A stretch of DNA of 49,621 bases from Lagierella sp. (GCF_029983815.1 NZ_JASBYU010000013.1:1-49621), one strand, 5' to 3'; positions 16,184 to 26,221 are shown, counted from the stretch's first letter. Numbers and translations are program-made. Notes: generated by a model from the letters alone, not told the origin.

Positions 16184-17410
16184 GTGAAAAAGATAGAATT
16201 ATTGGCCCCTGCAGGGGATCTAGAGAAATTAAAATACGCTATCATTTATGGAGCAGATGCAGTATATCTTGCTGGCCAATCTTTCGGTATGCGTAAAGCT
16301 TCAAAAAATTTTAATGAAGACGAATTAAAAGAAGCAGTAAATTTTGTTCATAGCCACCAAAAGAAAATTTATATAACTTTGAATATAATCCCTCACAATG
16401 ATGATCTTGATGGATTAGAAGAATACGTAGAATTTTTAATAGACATTGGTGTAGATGCCTTAATAGTATCCGATCCAGGAATTTATTCTTTAGTTCGATC
16501 TGTAAGCGATGATATTGAAGTTCATCTATCTACCCAAGCTTCAGTTACAAATTATCAAACTGTAAAATTTTGGGAAAAAATGGGCATAAAGAGGACTATT
16601 CTAGCAAGGGAATTGTCCTTAGAGGAAATAAAACAAATAAAGGAAGAAGTTCCATCAATGGATTTGGAAGTTTTTGTACATGGTGCCATGTGTATTTCAT
16701 ATTCTGGACGATGTCTATTAAGTAATTATATGACTGGAAGAGATTCCAATAGGGGAGATTGTGCTCAAGCGTGTAGGTGGAAATATCATTTAGTTGAAGA
16801 AAAAAGACCTGGAGAATACTTTCCAATTGAAGAAGATGATAAGGGTACATTTATATATAATTCTAAAGATCTGTGCATGATAAACCATATACCTGAATTG
16901 TTTGATACAGGAGTAGATAGTCTTAAACTTGAAGGAAGAGTAAAAACATTATATTATGTTGCTACAGTCGTAAGAAGCTATAGATTAGCAATAGATGCAT
17001 ACTGTGAAGGTACTTTTAATGAAAAACTTGCAAACGAATTGTTAAACGAAATAAAGAAGGTTAGTCATAGAGATTTTACTACTGGATTCTTCTTTAAAAA
17101 ACCCGATGAAAATGATCAACTTTATACAAGTAGTTCTTATATAAGAAATTATGATTTTGTTGGTATTGTTTTAGACTATGATGATGAAAGCAAGATTGCT
17201 ACAATAGAACAGAGAAATAGAATATTTTCTGGAGATAAACTTGAAGTTTTTGGACCAGAAAAGGGTTTTAAAGAATTTACTATGGGAAAAATGATTAATT
17301 CTGATAATGAAATTGTTGAGGTCGTTCCAAGAGCAAAAGAGGTTTTCAAAACTAAATTAGATTTTCCAGTAAAGAAGAATGATTTAATTAGAAAAATAAT
17401 CATAGAATAA
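16184..17410 (+). CDS. trhP: Peptidase U32 family protein, probable tRNA wobble uridine hydroxylation factor
   Basis: A 408-residue U32-family protein starting with GTG after AAGGAG. The N-terminal barrel opens with ELLAPAGDLEKLKYAI and GADAVYLAGQSFGMR. The family cysteine segment is HGAMCISYSGRCLLSNY then GDCAQACRW, four cysteines able to hold an iron-sulfur cluster. Despite the name, these proteins are not typical proteases: TrhP (YrrN/YrrO, YegQ) supports prephenate-dependent 5-hydroxylation of tRNA U34, the substrate of TrmR encoded just upstream. Bacillus has two adjacent copies; only one is present here. A C-terminal extra domain (about 325-408) matches the U32 C-terminal region. Confidence 0.85.
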   Translation: MKKIELLAPAGDLEKLKYAIIYGADAVYLAGQSFGMRKASKNFNEDELKEAVNFVHSHQKKIYITLNIIPHNDDLDGLEEYVEFLIDIGVDALIVSDPGIYSLVRSVSDDIEVHLSTQASVTNYQTVKFWEKMGIKRTILARELSLEEIKQIKEEVPSMDLEVFVHGAMCISYSGRCLLSNYMTGRDSNRGDCAQACRWKYHLVEEKRPGEYFPIEEDDKGTFIYNSKDLCMINHIPELFDTGVDSLKLEGRVKTLYYVATVVRSYRLAIDAYCEGTFNEKLANELLNEIKKVSHRDFTTGFFFKKPDENDQLYTSSSYIRNYDFVGIVLDYDDESKIATIEQRNRIFSGDKLEVFGPEKGFKEFTMGKMINSDNEIVEVVPRAKEVFKTKLDFPVKKNDLIRKIIIE

Positions 17411-17419
17411 CGAGGTAAT

Positions 17420-18736
17420 ATGAATAAGAAATATACAATAATAACTTATGGATGTCAGATGAATGAACATGATTCAGAGAGAATTAGATTTATTTTGGAA
17501 AATTTAGGATATGTTAGAACAGAAAACATAGAAGAATCGGATTTTATCATATACAATACTTGTCTTGTCCGTGAAAATGCTGAATTGAAAGTCTATGGTC
17601 AACTCGGTTCCCTAAAAAGGCTAAAAAAAGAAAATCCTGACCTAATAATTGCAGTATGTGGTTGTATGATGCAAACCGGAGATGCAAGAGACGTAATTAG
17701 AGAAAAGTATAAGCATGTTGATATAATCTTTGGTACGAAGAATATATCTATGTTGCCTAATTTGATTGACAGACATTTAAATACTGGTAAGATGATAATC
17801 GATATATCCGAAGCGGATTTAATAGATGAAATTCCGAATTTAAATAGGGATCATCCTTATATAGGTTATGTGAATATTATGACAGGTTGTAATAATTTTT
17901 GCACCTATTGTATTGTTCCCTATGCAAGAGGAAAAGAAATTAGTAGAAGTCCTAAAAGTATAATTAAAGAAATTGAAGATATGGTTAAAAATGGCTACAA
18001 GGAAATCACATTATTAGGCCAAAATGTCAATTCATATGGTAAAAATTTGGAAAAAAGATGTACTTTTCCTGAGTTATTAAAAAGGATCAATGAAATTGAA
18101 GGTTTAGAACGTATTAGATTTTTAACAAGTCATCCTAAGGATTTATCTGATGAATTAATTGATGCAATGGCAGAATGTGAAAAAGTCTGTGAAAATCTAC
18201 ATCTTCCTTTCCAAGCCGGATCTGATAAAGTCTTAAAAGAGATGAATCGTAAGTATACACAAGAAGAATACTTGAATCTAGTAAAAAAATTAAAAGATAA
18301 AATTCCTAACATAACATTATCTACAGATATAATTGTAGGTTTTCCTGGGGAGACAGAAGAGGATTTTGAAGAAACCTTAAAGGTAATACGCGAAGTGAGA
18401 TATGACCAAGGATTTACATTCATTTATAGTAAACGTGAAGGTACTAAAGCGGCAACTATGGAAAATCAAGTTCCTAGGGAAGTAAGTCAAAAGAGATTTG
18501 ATAGACTTATAGATGAGATGTATAAAATTTTCTATGAAAACAATGAAAAGATGCTGGGAGAGACAGTTGAAGTATTAGTTGAAGGTCCAAGTAAGAATAA
18601 TGAAGAAATCTTGACAGGAAGAACGAGGGGTTTTAAACTTGTTCATTTTAAAGGCAATAGAGAATTAATTGGTAAACTTGTAAATGTTAAAATCAATGAA
18701 CATAACTCCTTTTCACTATCAGGGGATTTAATTTAA
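17420..18736 (+). CDS. miaB: tRNA-2-methylthio-N6-dimethylallyladenosine synthase MiaB
   Basis: A 438-residue radical SAM methylthiotransferase. The N-terminal UPF0004 domain has its three cluster cysteines in YGCQMNEHDS, NTCLVRENAE and CGCMMQ. The radical SAM motif is C157, C161, C164 (CNNFCTYC) followed by IVPYARG. A TRAM domain ends the protein. MiaB adds the methylthio group to i6A37 of tRNA, the product of MiaA, encoded about 5 kb downstream in the same run of genes. Wobble U34 enzymes lie just upstream, so this operon region modifies both position 34 and position 37 of the anticodon loop. Confidence 0.97.
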   Translation: MNKKYTIITYGCQMNEHDSERIRFILENLGYVRTENIEESDFIIYNTCLVRENAELKVYGQLGSLKRLKKENPDLIIAVCGCMMQTGDARDVIREKYKHVDIIFGTKNISMLPNLIDRHLNTGKMIIDISEADLIDEIPNLNRDHPYIGYVNIMTGCNNFCTYCIVPYARGKEISRSPKSIIKEIEDMVKNGYKEITLLGQNVNSYGKNLEKRCTFPELLKRINEIEGLERIRFLTSHPKDLSDELIDAMAECEKVCENLHLPFQAGSDKVLKEMNRKYTQEEYLNLVKKLKDKIPNITLSTDIIVGFPGETEEDFEETLKVIREVRYDQGFTFIYSKREGTKAATMENQVPREVSQKRFDRLIDEMYKIFYENNEKMLGETVEVLVEGPSKNNEEILTGRTRGFKLVHFKGNRELIGKLVNVKINEHNSFSLSGDLI

Positions 18737-18746
18737 AGGTGATATA

Positions 18747-21335
18747 ATGAAAAATCTAACTCCTATGATGCAACAATACATGGAAGTTAAAAATCAAAAT
18801 AAAGATTGTATAGTTTTTTTTCGTTTAGGTGACTTCTACGAAATGTTCTTTGAAGATGCTATAGTTGCATCCAAAGAATTGGAGATAGCACTAACACAAA
18901 GGGATTGTGGGAATAATCAAAAATCTCCTATGTGCGGTGTTCCTTATCATGTTGCCGACACCTATATCTCAAAGTTGGTTGAAAAAGGATATAAGGTTGC
19001 TATTTGCGAGCAATTAGAAGATCCAAAACAAGCAAAGGGCATTGTCAAAAGAGGAATTATAGAAAAAGTTACACCTGGAACAATAGTTAATCAGGAAGGT
19101 TCAGATCCTTCTGACCATAATTATCTTATGGCAATTGCCTTTAACGATAAAAAGATTACAATTAGTTACTGTGATGTTTTAGATGGTAATATTCATTTTA
19201 CAAAAGTAAGATTTTCAAATCTAAAAGAGGTTGAAAAGAAAGTAGAAAATGAAATAATAAAAATACATCCATCAGAGATTATTTATAACGAAAGTGAAAT
19301 ATTTAAATCTACTTTTCTAGATACAATTGCTGAGTTGAATTCAATAACACTAACAAAAGTTGACATAATTACAGAAAATGATAATGAAATAATTTTAAAG
19401 GATAAGAAAATTACATCTGCAACAGGTGATTTAAAGAGTTTTAATTCCCTGGGAATGATATTAAAATATATTTATAATTTTAGAGATGAAAATTTAGATC
19501 ATATTAAAAATGCATATTACTTTGAGATTGATAAATATCTTAATATCGATTCTCACACAATTATAAATCTGGAAATTCATAAAAACTTAATGAATAATTC
19601 AAAAAAGGGATCATTGTATTCAATTTTGAATAAAACAAATACGTCCATGGGGGCTAGGTTGCTCCACAGTTACTTAGAAAGACCCCTTATGGATAGGAAG
19701 GATATAATAGTTAGACAGGATATAATTGAATCCTTATATAAGAATAGGGAATTACAGGATAGATTGACGGTACTATTAAATGAAATCTACGATCTTGAAC
19801 GGTTGATTGGTAAATTATCCTATGGAAGAGCAAATGCAAGAGATCTTCTAGCATTAAAAATTTCTATTAAGAAATTACCTGAAATTAAAAACCTTCTACT
19901 AAATAGTAAAGAACCTGTACTTCAAAGAATTATTTCAAACTTAGATTCCTTAAAAGACTTATATGAACTAATTGATAAATCCATAGTTGAAGAACCGCCT
20001 TTACAAATAACGGAAGGCAATATTATCAAAGTAGGATTTAACTCTAAACTAGATGAAGTTCGAAATAGTAGAATTGAAGGTAAAAAGAAATTAGTAGAAT
20101 ACGAAATTTCTTTAAAAGAAGAAACTGGTATTAAGAATCTAAAAATTGTATTTAATAAAAAATTGGGATATTTTCTTGATGTTACAAAGGGAAATTTAAA
20201 ACTTGTTCCAGAATATTTTGACAAGAAACAAACATTGACTAATTCTGAACGATTTACTACTGATGAGTTGAATACAATTCAAAATATGATTTTAAATTCT
20301 GATTCTGAGATAATTGAATTGGAATATGAAATTTTCAATGATATAAGAAGGAAAATATTAACTTGTATTGAACGCATAAAACTTACTACAGCAATCATAG
20401 CTGATCTTGATGTATATAATTCTTTAGCAAAGATTGCATATGAAGATAAGTACGTTCGTCCCAATATAAATAATATAGGATTAATTCAAATTGAGGGAGG
20501 AAGACATCCTATAGTCGAAAAATCAATAGGATTAGATCAGTTCATAAGAAATGATGCTACTTTGGGCTCTGGGAACAATGACATACAAATACTAACTGGG
20601 CCGAATATGAGTGGAAAGTCTACTTATTTAAGACAAGTTGCTTTAATTGTGATTATGGCACAAATAGGCTCTTTTGTTCCAGCTGATTCAGCGAATATAG
20701 GAATAGTAGATAAAATTTTTACAAGAATTGGAGCTTCAGACAATTTATTTAAAGGTGAAAGCACTTTTATGGTCGAGATGAAAGAAGTTAGTAATATCAT
20801 AAAAAACTCTACTAAGGATAGTCTACTTATACTTGATGAAGTTGGTAGAGGTACTAGTACCTATGATGGAATGAGTATTGCATGGGCCGTTGTAGAATAT
20901 ATCAGTAAAAATATTGGAGCAAAAACTTTGTTTGCTACTCATTATCATGAACTCACAGATTTGGAAAATAAACTTACAAATGTTATTAATTTACAAGTAA
21001 AAATCCAAGAAAATGATGATGGTATTGTCTTTTTACGTAAAATTATAAAAGGAAAGACTGATAAATCCTATGGAATTGAAGTTGCTAAACTTGCAGGGTT
21101 ACCTTTAGAATTAACGAGTAGGGCTCAAAAAATCCTAGATACGGTTGAGAAAAATGAAACTCTGCAAAATGATACTTGTGAAGTATCTTTATTTGAAAAT
21201 TCTGAAGTAAACTCTTTAGACAAGGATAAAAATAAATTAATTGATAAAATAAGAGATATTGATATCAATCTTTTATCTCCATTAGAGTCCATGAACATAT
21301 TAAATGAAATTGTGAATGACGCCAAAAGAATGTAG
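18747..21335 (+). CDS. mutS: DNA mismatch repair protein MutS
   Basis: An 862-residue MutS of standard length. The mismatch-reading N-terminus includes LTPMMQQYMEVK and the phenylalanine-glutamate motif in FRLGDFYEMFFEDA (F-x-E after GD). The ABC-type ATPase carries Walker A GPNMSGKS (618-625) and, downstream, the Walker B region LLILDEVGRGTSTYDG and ATHYHEL. The C-terminal dimer helix is present. mutL follows by 8 bp, so MutS and MutL are co-expressed. Confidence 0.98.
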   Translation: MKNLTPMMQQYMEVKNQNKDCIVFFRLGDFYEMFFEDAIVASKELEIALTQRDCGNNQKSPMCGVPYHVADTYISKLVEKGYKVAICEQLEDPKQAKGIVKRGIIEKVTPGTIVNQEGSDPSDHNYLMAIAFNDKKITISYCDVLDGNIHFTKVRFSNLKEVEKKVENEIIKIHPSEIIYNESEIFKSTFLDTIAELNSITLTKVDIITENDNEIILKDKKITSATGDLKSFNSLGMILKYIYNFRDENLDHIKNAYYFEIDKYLNIDSHTIINLEIHKNLMNNSKKGSLYSILNKTNTSMGARLLHSYLERPLMDRKDIIVRQDIIESLYKNRELQDRLTVLLNEIYDLERLIGKLSYGRANARDLLALKISIKKLPEIKNLLLNSKEPVLQRIISNLDSLKDLYELIDKSIVEEPPLQITEGNIIKVGFNSKLDEVRNSRIEGKKKLVEYEISLKEETGIKNLKIVFNKKLGYFLDVTKGNLKLVPEYFDKKQTLTNSERFTTDELNTIQNMILNSDSEIIELEYEIFNDIRRKILTCIERIKLTTAIIADLDVYNSLAKIAYEDKYVRPNINNIGLIQIEGGRHPIVEKSIGLDQFIRNDATLGSGNNDIQILTGPNMSGKSTYLRQVALIVIMAQIGSFVPADSANIGIVDKIFTRIGASDNLFKGESTFMVEMKEVSNIIKNSTKDSLLILDEVGRGTSTYDGMSIAWAVVEYISKNIGAKTLFATHYHELTDLENKLTNVINLQVKIQENDDGIVFLRKIIKGKTDKSYGIEVAKLAGLPLELTSRAQKILDTVEKNETLQNDTCEVSLFENSEVNSLDKDKNKLIDKIRDIDINLLSPLESMNILNEIVNDAKRM

Positions 21336-21343
21336 GTGAGTGT

Positions 21344-23257
21344 ATGATTAAATTACTTTCGAATGAAACTATTCAAAAAATAGCTGCTGGAGAAGTTATA
21401 GAAAGGCCTTTTTCAGTTGTGAAAGAATTAGTAGAAAATTCTATAGATGCAGGTTCTACTGAGATAAAAGTAGAAATTTCTGAGGGAGGTCTGAACTTTA
21501 TCAAAGTAATAGATAATGGTAAAGGCATTCCAAATTCGCAAGTAGAACTAGCTGTTTCCAGACATGCGACATCTAAATTGGTAAATTTTAATGACTTATA
21601 TAATATTAATTCTTTAGGTTTTAGGGGAGAGGCTCTTGCTAGTATTACTTCTATCTCAAAAACTACTATTGAGACAAAAACAAAAGAGGAAGAGATTGGA
21701 AGTTCTTTTAGTTTTGAGGGCTCTAAACTTCTCGATAAAACAATAATTGGGAAAAACTCTGGTACTACAATAATAGTGAAGGATTTATTTTACAATATAC
21801 CAGTTAGGAAAAGATTTTTAAAGTCAACATCTTCTGAAGCTAATATGATTACATCCATGATGTATCGATTGGCTATAGGAAATTTCAATGTCGGATTTAC
21901 CTATATTAAAGATAATAAGGAAGTATTTCGCACTATTGCGGGTGGTGGTCTTAAATCTAATCTTTCCGAATTATTCGGTGTAGAATTTACAAAGGAATTA
22001 GTTGAAGTTAACCTTTGTGAAAAAAACTTCAAGATTACAGGTTTCATAAGTAATAACCGGTACTATAGATCTAATAGATCTATGGAATTTCTATATATCA
22101 ATGGACGATATGTAAAAAATTCTGACATATCTAATGTAATTGAAAAATCCTATGGATCTTTGATTCCCAATGGTAGATTCCCAGCTTTTCAACTTTTTAT
22201 TGAGCTAAAACCTAATTTAATCGATGTAAATATACACCCAAATAAAGAAAAGGTATCTATTGTTATTTTAGAAGATCTAAAAACTTCTTTATATGAAAAT
22301 TTACCTAGGATTTTACAAGAAAATAGAAATCTTTTGAATTTAGCAGTCGATTCAAGAATTAATAATCATAGTACTAAATTGTACGAAGATGATTTAAAAG
22401 ACATTCTAAATAAAATTTCCTATGATTCCCAATCCATTTTAGAAGAAACTGAAAAGTATTCTAAGGATGAAAATAATACGAGTTTAGGAACTGACGAATT
22501 AGATAATGATTTTAATAATGATTCAAATATTTATTCTGATATATTCAGATCAAAAATGGATAAAGAAAATAAATCTAATTTAATGCCCAGAGTATATGAA
22601 AGTCAAAATGAAGATGAAGAAGATGAGCTTGAAATAAGTTCTATTAGTTTTCTTAGTGAAAAAGAGGAAGAAATTAAATCATATCAATACATCGGTACTA
22701 TTTTTAAAACTTATAATATCTTCGAATCATTAGACGATACTAAAATAATTTTAATGGATCAACATGCAGCTCATGAAAGAATTCAATTTGAAAAATTTTT
22801 ATCAAAATATCATAGTAGAGAAGTAGTAAGTCAACAACTGCTAACACCTATTTTGGTAAATGTAAATAATGAAGAATTAGATGTCTTTAGGGAGTATAGC
22901 GAAACCTTCTATGATTTGGGTTTTGAAGTTGATTTATTTAGTGAAGATACGCTTATAATTAGAGGGCTGCCAGATGTTTTAGATTTGCCAAAGACAAAGG
23001 ACTTGTTTGTAAATATTTTGGATAGGTTGGTTACTGATAGAACTAATTTTAATGATTCAGAAGCTTTAAATAAAATTATAAGCATGTCCTGTAAAGCTGC
23101 TATAAAGTCAGGAGATAAAATGTCGGGTTTAGAACTTACATCATTATTAAATGACCTATTAAAATGTGACAATCCATTAACTTGTCCCCACGGTAGACCT
23201 ACGATAGTTGAAATAAGCCAAAGTGAATTAGAGAAGTTATTTTTGAGGATAAAATAA
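21344..23257 (+). CDS. mutL: DNA mismatch repair protein MutL
   Basis: A 637-residue MutL. The GHKL ATPase domain shows IAAGEVIERPFSVVKELVEN, DNGKGI and GFRGEALASI. A variable acidic linker spans about 350-440. The C-terminal domain has the endonuclease signature DQHAAHE (472-478), the CKAAIKSGDK segment and CPHGRP (614-619), so this MutL should nick DNA, as expected in bacteria without MutH. miaA begins on the last base of its stop codon. Confidence 0.97.
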   Translation: MIKLLSNETIQKIAAGEVIERPFSVVKELVENSIDAGSTEIKVEISEGGLNFIKVIDNGKGIPNSQVELAVSRHATSKLVNFNDLYNINSLGFRGEALASITSISKTTIETKTKEEEIGSSFSFEGSKLLDKTIIGKNSGTTIIVKDLFYNIPVRKRFLKSTSSEANMITSMMYRLAIGNFNVGFTYIKDNKEVFRTIAGGGLKSNLSELFGVEFTKELVEVNLCEKNFKITGFISNNRYYRSNRSMEFLYINGRYVKNSDISNVIEKSYGSLIPNGRFPAFQLFIELKPNLIDVNIHPNKEKVSIVILEDLKTSLYENLPRILQENRNLLNLAVDSRINNHSTKLYEDDLKDILNKISYDSQSILEETEKYSKDENNTSLGTDELDNDFNNDSNIYSDIFRSKMDKENKSNLMPRVYESQNEDEEDELEISSISFLSEKEEEIKSYQYIGTIFKTYNIFESLDDTKIILMDQHAAHERIQFEKFLSKYHSREVVSQQLLTPILVNVNNEELDVFREYSETFYDLGFEVDLFSEDTLIIRGLPDVLDLPKTKDLFVNILDRLVTDRTNFNDSEALNKIISMSCKAAIKSGDKMSGLELTSLLNDLLKCDNPLTCPHGRPTIVEISQSELEKLFLRIK

Positions 23258-24183
23258 TGAAAGATGTTTTATTGATAGTAGGACCAACTGGTGTAGGCAA
23301 GACAAAATTATCATTAATACTTGCAAATCTGTTACAAACAGAAATAATTTCAGCCGATTCAATGCAGATTTATAGGGGAATGGACATTGGAACAGCTAAG
23401 GTAAGTAAAGAAATGCAAAAAAAAATAAAGCATTATTTAATTGATATAGTAAAACCAGACCAAGAATATAATGTTTCGAATTTTCAAAAGGACGCTTTTA
23501 CGATAATAGACCAAATGTTACAAAAAAATAAGATTCCAATTATAGTTGGGGGAACAGGCTTATATATAAATTCGATTGTTTATGAACTTAACTTTGAAAA
23601 GGGTGAACCTGATGAGGAATATAGAGACAAGCTATGGGATTCGTATGATGCTAAAGGAATTAATCCTATTTTAGATAAATTACATCAAGTTGATCCAGAA
23701 TCCTTAAAGACAATTGATAAAAATAATGTCAAAAGGATTATAAGAGCTTTGGAATATAATCATACAACTGGCAAATTATATTCCGAGAATAGCAAAAATT
23801 TCAGACAAGAGAATATTGACTATAATTTTCATATCTACTGTTTATACGAGGATAGAGCTAAGTTATATGATAGGATTAATTGTAGGGTGGATACAATGAT
23901 TTCTGAAGGTCTAATCGATGAAGTTAAAACATTACTTATGATGTACGATAAGAACAATATTGCATTTAAAGCCATAGGTTATAAAGAGGTTATCGATTAT
24001 TTGGACAATGAAATAAGTTTTGAAGAAATGTTAATGTTGTTAAAGAGAAACTCTCGTCGCCTTGCAAAAAGACAATATACTTGGTTCAGAAGGGATAAAA
24101 GAATTAAGTGGATTGATATTGAGGAATATGATTACGATTTTGATAAAATAGCTAATAAAATTATGAGGGATATATATGAATAG
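23257..24183 (+). CDS. miaA: tRNA dimethylallyltransferase MiaA
   Basis: A 308-residue MiaA. P-loop GPTGVGKTKLS lies near the start, followed by ISADSMQIYRGMDIGTAK, GGTGLYIN and the C-terminal KRQYTWFRRD, all diagnostic. It prenylates A37 of tRNAs reading UNN codons, making the substrate for MiaB. Its ATG shares a base with the mutL stop (TAATG), and the next gene overlaps its end by 8 bp, so translation is tightly coupled. hfq, often found after miaA, is absent here. Confidence 0.97.
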   Translation: MKDVLLIVGPTGVGKTKLSLILANLLQTEIISADSMQIYRGMDIGTAKVSKEMQKKIKHYLIDIVKPDQEYNVSNFQKDAFTIIDQMLQKNKIPIIVGGTGLYINSIVYELNFEKGEPDEEYRDKLWDSYDAKGINPILDKLHQVDPESLKTIDKNNVKRIIRALEYNHTTGKLYSENSKNFRQENIDYNFHIYCLYEDRAKLYDRINCRVDTMISEGLIDEVKTLLMMYDKNNIAFKAIGYKEVIDYLDNEISFEEMLMLLKRNSRRLAKRQYTWFRRDKRIKWIDIEEYDYDFDKIANKIMRDIYE

Positions 24184-25462
24184 AGATTTGTATAATAATT
24201 TGTTCAAAATTGACGACAAGATATACGATTTTGTACAGACTATAGAAGAAGAGCTTTCGCCAAAATTTAATAAATTAAAAGAAATTGAGGAGTATAACTT
24301 ACTTAAAGTTATTAAAGCAATGCAAGATTGTAAACTTTCTTCTTCAGACTTTAATTGGACTACAGGATATGGTTATGGAGATGCTGGTAGGGATAAGGTT
24401 GAAGAAATCTTTAAAGAGGTTTTTCATACAGAAGATGCATTAGTAAGACCAAATATTGCATCAGGCACACATGCCTTAGCTTTGGCTTTACAAGGAATCT
24501 TACTGCCAGGGGATAGGCTCCTTTCAATAAATGGAGATCCTTACGATACATTAAAACAAGTAATCGGTCTTGAGGGGGATAATATAGGAAGTCTTATCGA
24601 ACTTGGCATTCATTATGATAAAGTTGAACTATTGAAAGATGGGAAAATAGATTTAGATAAAGTAATTAAAAAAATTAAGAATGATCCACCTAGGCTGGTC
24701 ATGATTCAAAGATCTACTGGGTATAGCTTAAGGGATGCCCTTAGTTTAGAACAAATTAAAGAAGCTATTGAAACTATAAAAAGTGTAAATCCCAATATTT
24801 TAATTATGATTGATAACTGTTATGGAGAATTTACACAAAAAGTAGAGCCTTCAGATTTTGGAGCTGATTTAACTGTTGGATCATTGATAAAAAATCCTGG
24901 GGGAGGTTTAGCTTTAAGTGGTGGTTATATTGTTGGACTAAAAAGTCTTATAGACCGTATTGCTATTAGGCTTACTGCACCAGGGTTGGGAAAAGATACA
25001 GGATTAACATTTGGTACTACTCGTACAACATTACAAGGTCTATATTTTGCGCCCAAAGTTACAATGGAAGCTCTTAAAGGAGCTCTATTATTTGCATTAG
25101 CTTTTGAAAAATTGGGCTTTAAAACTTTCCCACAATCTTCAAAAGATAGATTTGATATAATTGAGGCAATTGAATTTCAAGATGAAGAATTTGTTATAGA
25201 ATTTTGTAGAAGTATCCAAAAATCTTCCGCTGTCGATTCCTTCGTTACTCCATATCCATGGGACATGCCTGGATATACTGATAAGGTAATCATGGCTTCA
25301 GGTTCTTTTATAGATGGTTCCTCTATAGAAATATCTGCAGATGGACCGCTACGAGAACCCTATGTAGCATATTATCAAGGAGGCTTAAACTATTTTCAAT
25401 GTAAGTTGGCCCTTATGCAGGTTTTGATGAGTTTTTTAAAAATGAATAAAATAAAAATATAG
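24176..25462 (+). CDS. Methionine gamma-lyase-like PLP enzyme (aluminium resistance protein family, YnbB-like)
   Basis: A 428-residue PLP-dependent fold-type I enzyme of the YnbB/aluminium resistance family. Diagnostic stretches are GYGYGDAGRDKVEEIF, RPNIASGTHALALAL and the PLP-lysine segment VGSLIKNPGGGLALSGGY. Members are annotated as Cys/Met metabolism lyases, but the physiological substrate is not settled. It overlaps miaA by 8 bp. The conserved order miaB-mutS-mutL-miaA-ynbB-lexA is common in clostridia. Its stop codon lies inside the terminator shared with convergent lexA. Confidence 0.88.
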   Translation: MNRDLYNNLFKIDDKIYDFVQTIEEELSPKFNKLKEIEEYNLLKVIKAMQDCKLSSSDFNWTTGYGYGDAGRDKVEEIFKEVFHTEDALVRPNIASGTHALALALQGILLPGDRLLSINGDPYDTLKQVIGLEGDNIGSLIELGIHYDKVELLKDGKIDLDKVIKKIKNDPPRLVMIQRSTGYSLRDALSLEQIKEAIETIKSVNPNILIMIDNCYGEFTQKVEPSDFGADLTVGSLIKNPGGGLALSGGYIVGLKSLIDRIAIRLTAPGLGKDTGLTFGTTRTTLQGLYFAPKVTMEALKGALLFALAFEKLGFKTFPQSSKDRFDIIEAIEFQDEEFVIEFCRSIQKSSAVDSFVTPYPWDMPGYTDKVIMASGSFIDGSSIEISADGPLREPYVAYYQGGLNYFQCKLALMQVLMSFLKMNKIKI

Positions 25463-25490
25463 ATAGTGAATTTCAACACTATCTATATTT
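25455..25490. terminator. Shared bidirectional terminator between the PLP lyase gene and lexA
   Basis: A perfect 14-bp stem (25455-25468 with 25477-25490, eight-base loop) begins with AAA and ends with TTT, so it works both ways. The stop codons of both convergent genes (25460-25462 on plus, 25483-25485 on minus) lie inside the two arms. Confidence 0.85.
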
Positions 25491-26103
25491 CTCTAAATAA
25501 ACCTATAACTTTTCCAAGAACATTTACTTCTTTTGTTATGATAGGGTACATACTTGAATTTTCTGGTCTCAACTCTATATGGTCCTTATGTTTAAAATAC
25601 CTTTTTACAGTTGCAGAATCATCTAATAAAGCGACTACAATATCTCCATTTTCTGCAGTATTCTGTTTTCTTACTACAATTTTATCTCCATCTAAGATAC
25701 CGGCTTCTATCATAGACTCTCCAGAAACATTTAAAATAAATAGTTCTCCTTTACTTGCATACTCAAGGGGAAGGGGAAAGGTATCTTCAATATTTTCAAC
25801 AGCCAATATCGGTTCACCGGCAGTTACCTTACCAATTATTGGAATATCAAAAGTTTCTTTTTTTGTCTCTGAGATATAGGAATCTAAATCAATAATCTCA
25901 AGGGCCCGGTTCTTTGAAGGATCTCTTCTAACATAGCCCTTTTTTTCTAACTGTATAATATATGAATTGATGGTAGAAGTGGATTTTATTACCTTGATTT
26001 CATCAATAATTTCTCTATAGGAAGGGGGATAGCCCTTTAATTTAATAAACTCTTTTAAAAAATCTAAAAGAATAATCTGTTTTTCATTTAAATCTTCGTA
26101 CAT
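25483..26103 (-). CDS. lexA: LexA repressor
   Basis: A 206-residue LexA. The winged helix at residues 1-70 includes GYPPSYREIIDEI and ends near GYVRRDPSKNRALEI. The self-cleavage bond is A95-G96 in GKVTAGEPILAVEN. Catalytic Ser130 sits in VSGESMIEAG and the general-base Lys167 in ATVKRYF. LexA represses SOS genes until RecA filaments stimulate its cleavage. It is divergent from a LysM membrane protein, like lexA-yneA in Bacillus. A GAAC-N4-GTTT box overlaps its -35, suggesting autoregulation. Confidence 0.97.
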   Translation of the reverse strand: MYEDLNEKQIILLDFLKEFIKLKGYPPSYREIIDEIKVIKSTSTINSYIIQLEKKGYVRRDPSKNRALEIIDLDSYISETKKETFDIPIIGKVTAGEPILAVENIEDTFPLPLEYASKGELFILNVSGESMIEAGILDGDKIVVRKQNTAENGDIVVALLDDSATVKRYFKHKDHIELRPENSSMYPIITKEVNVLGKVIGLFREI

Positions 26104-26124
26104 GTGAACACCTCACTTAAATAA

Positions 26125-26153
26125 AGTATAACATAGTTTTATGACATTAACAA
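26125..26153 (-). promoter_or_regulatory. lexA promoter
   Basis: On the minus strand TTGTTA (26153-26148), a 17-base spacer, then TATACT (26130-26125) preceded by TGT as an extended -10. The LexA-like box at 26151-26164 overlaps the -35 hexamer. Confidence 0.6.
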
Positions 26154-26164
26154 ACATAAGTTCT
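26151..26164 (-). promoter_or_regulatory. Candidate LexA box for lexA autoregulation
   Basis: On the minus strand the sequence is AGAACTTATGTTTG, matching the Gram-positive consensus CGAACATATGTTCG at 11 of 14 positions and keeping the GAAC-N4-GTTT core. It overlaps the lexA -35 element, the expected place for a repressor site. Confidence 0.55.
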
Positions 26165-26192
26165 ATAATATGAGAAAATACGTTCGAATATG

Positions 26193-26221
26193 TTGACAAT
26201 TGTTCAAATGTTCGGTATCAT
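26193..26221 (+). promoter_or_regulatory. Promoter of the LysM (YneA-like) gene
   Basis: A consensus TTGACA (26193-26198), a 17-base spacer and TATCAT (26216-26221). The ATG is 33 bases further on. Repeated GTTC/GAAC half-sites lie on both sides of the -10. Confidence 0.75.

Noticed and set aside
26193..26205. TTGACAATTGTTC as a LexA palindrome
   Set aside because: It lacks one base for a true GAAC-N4-GTTC palindrome, and its first part is better explained as the -35 element of the LysM promoter.
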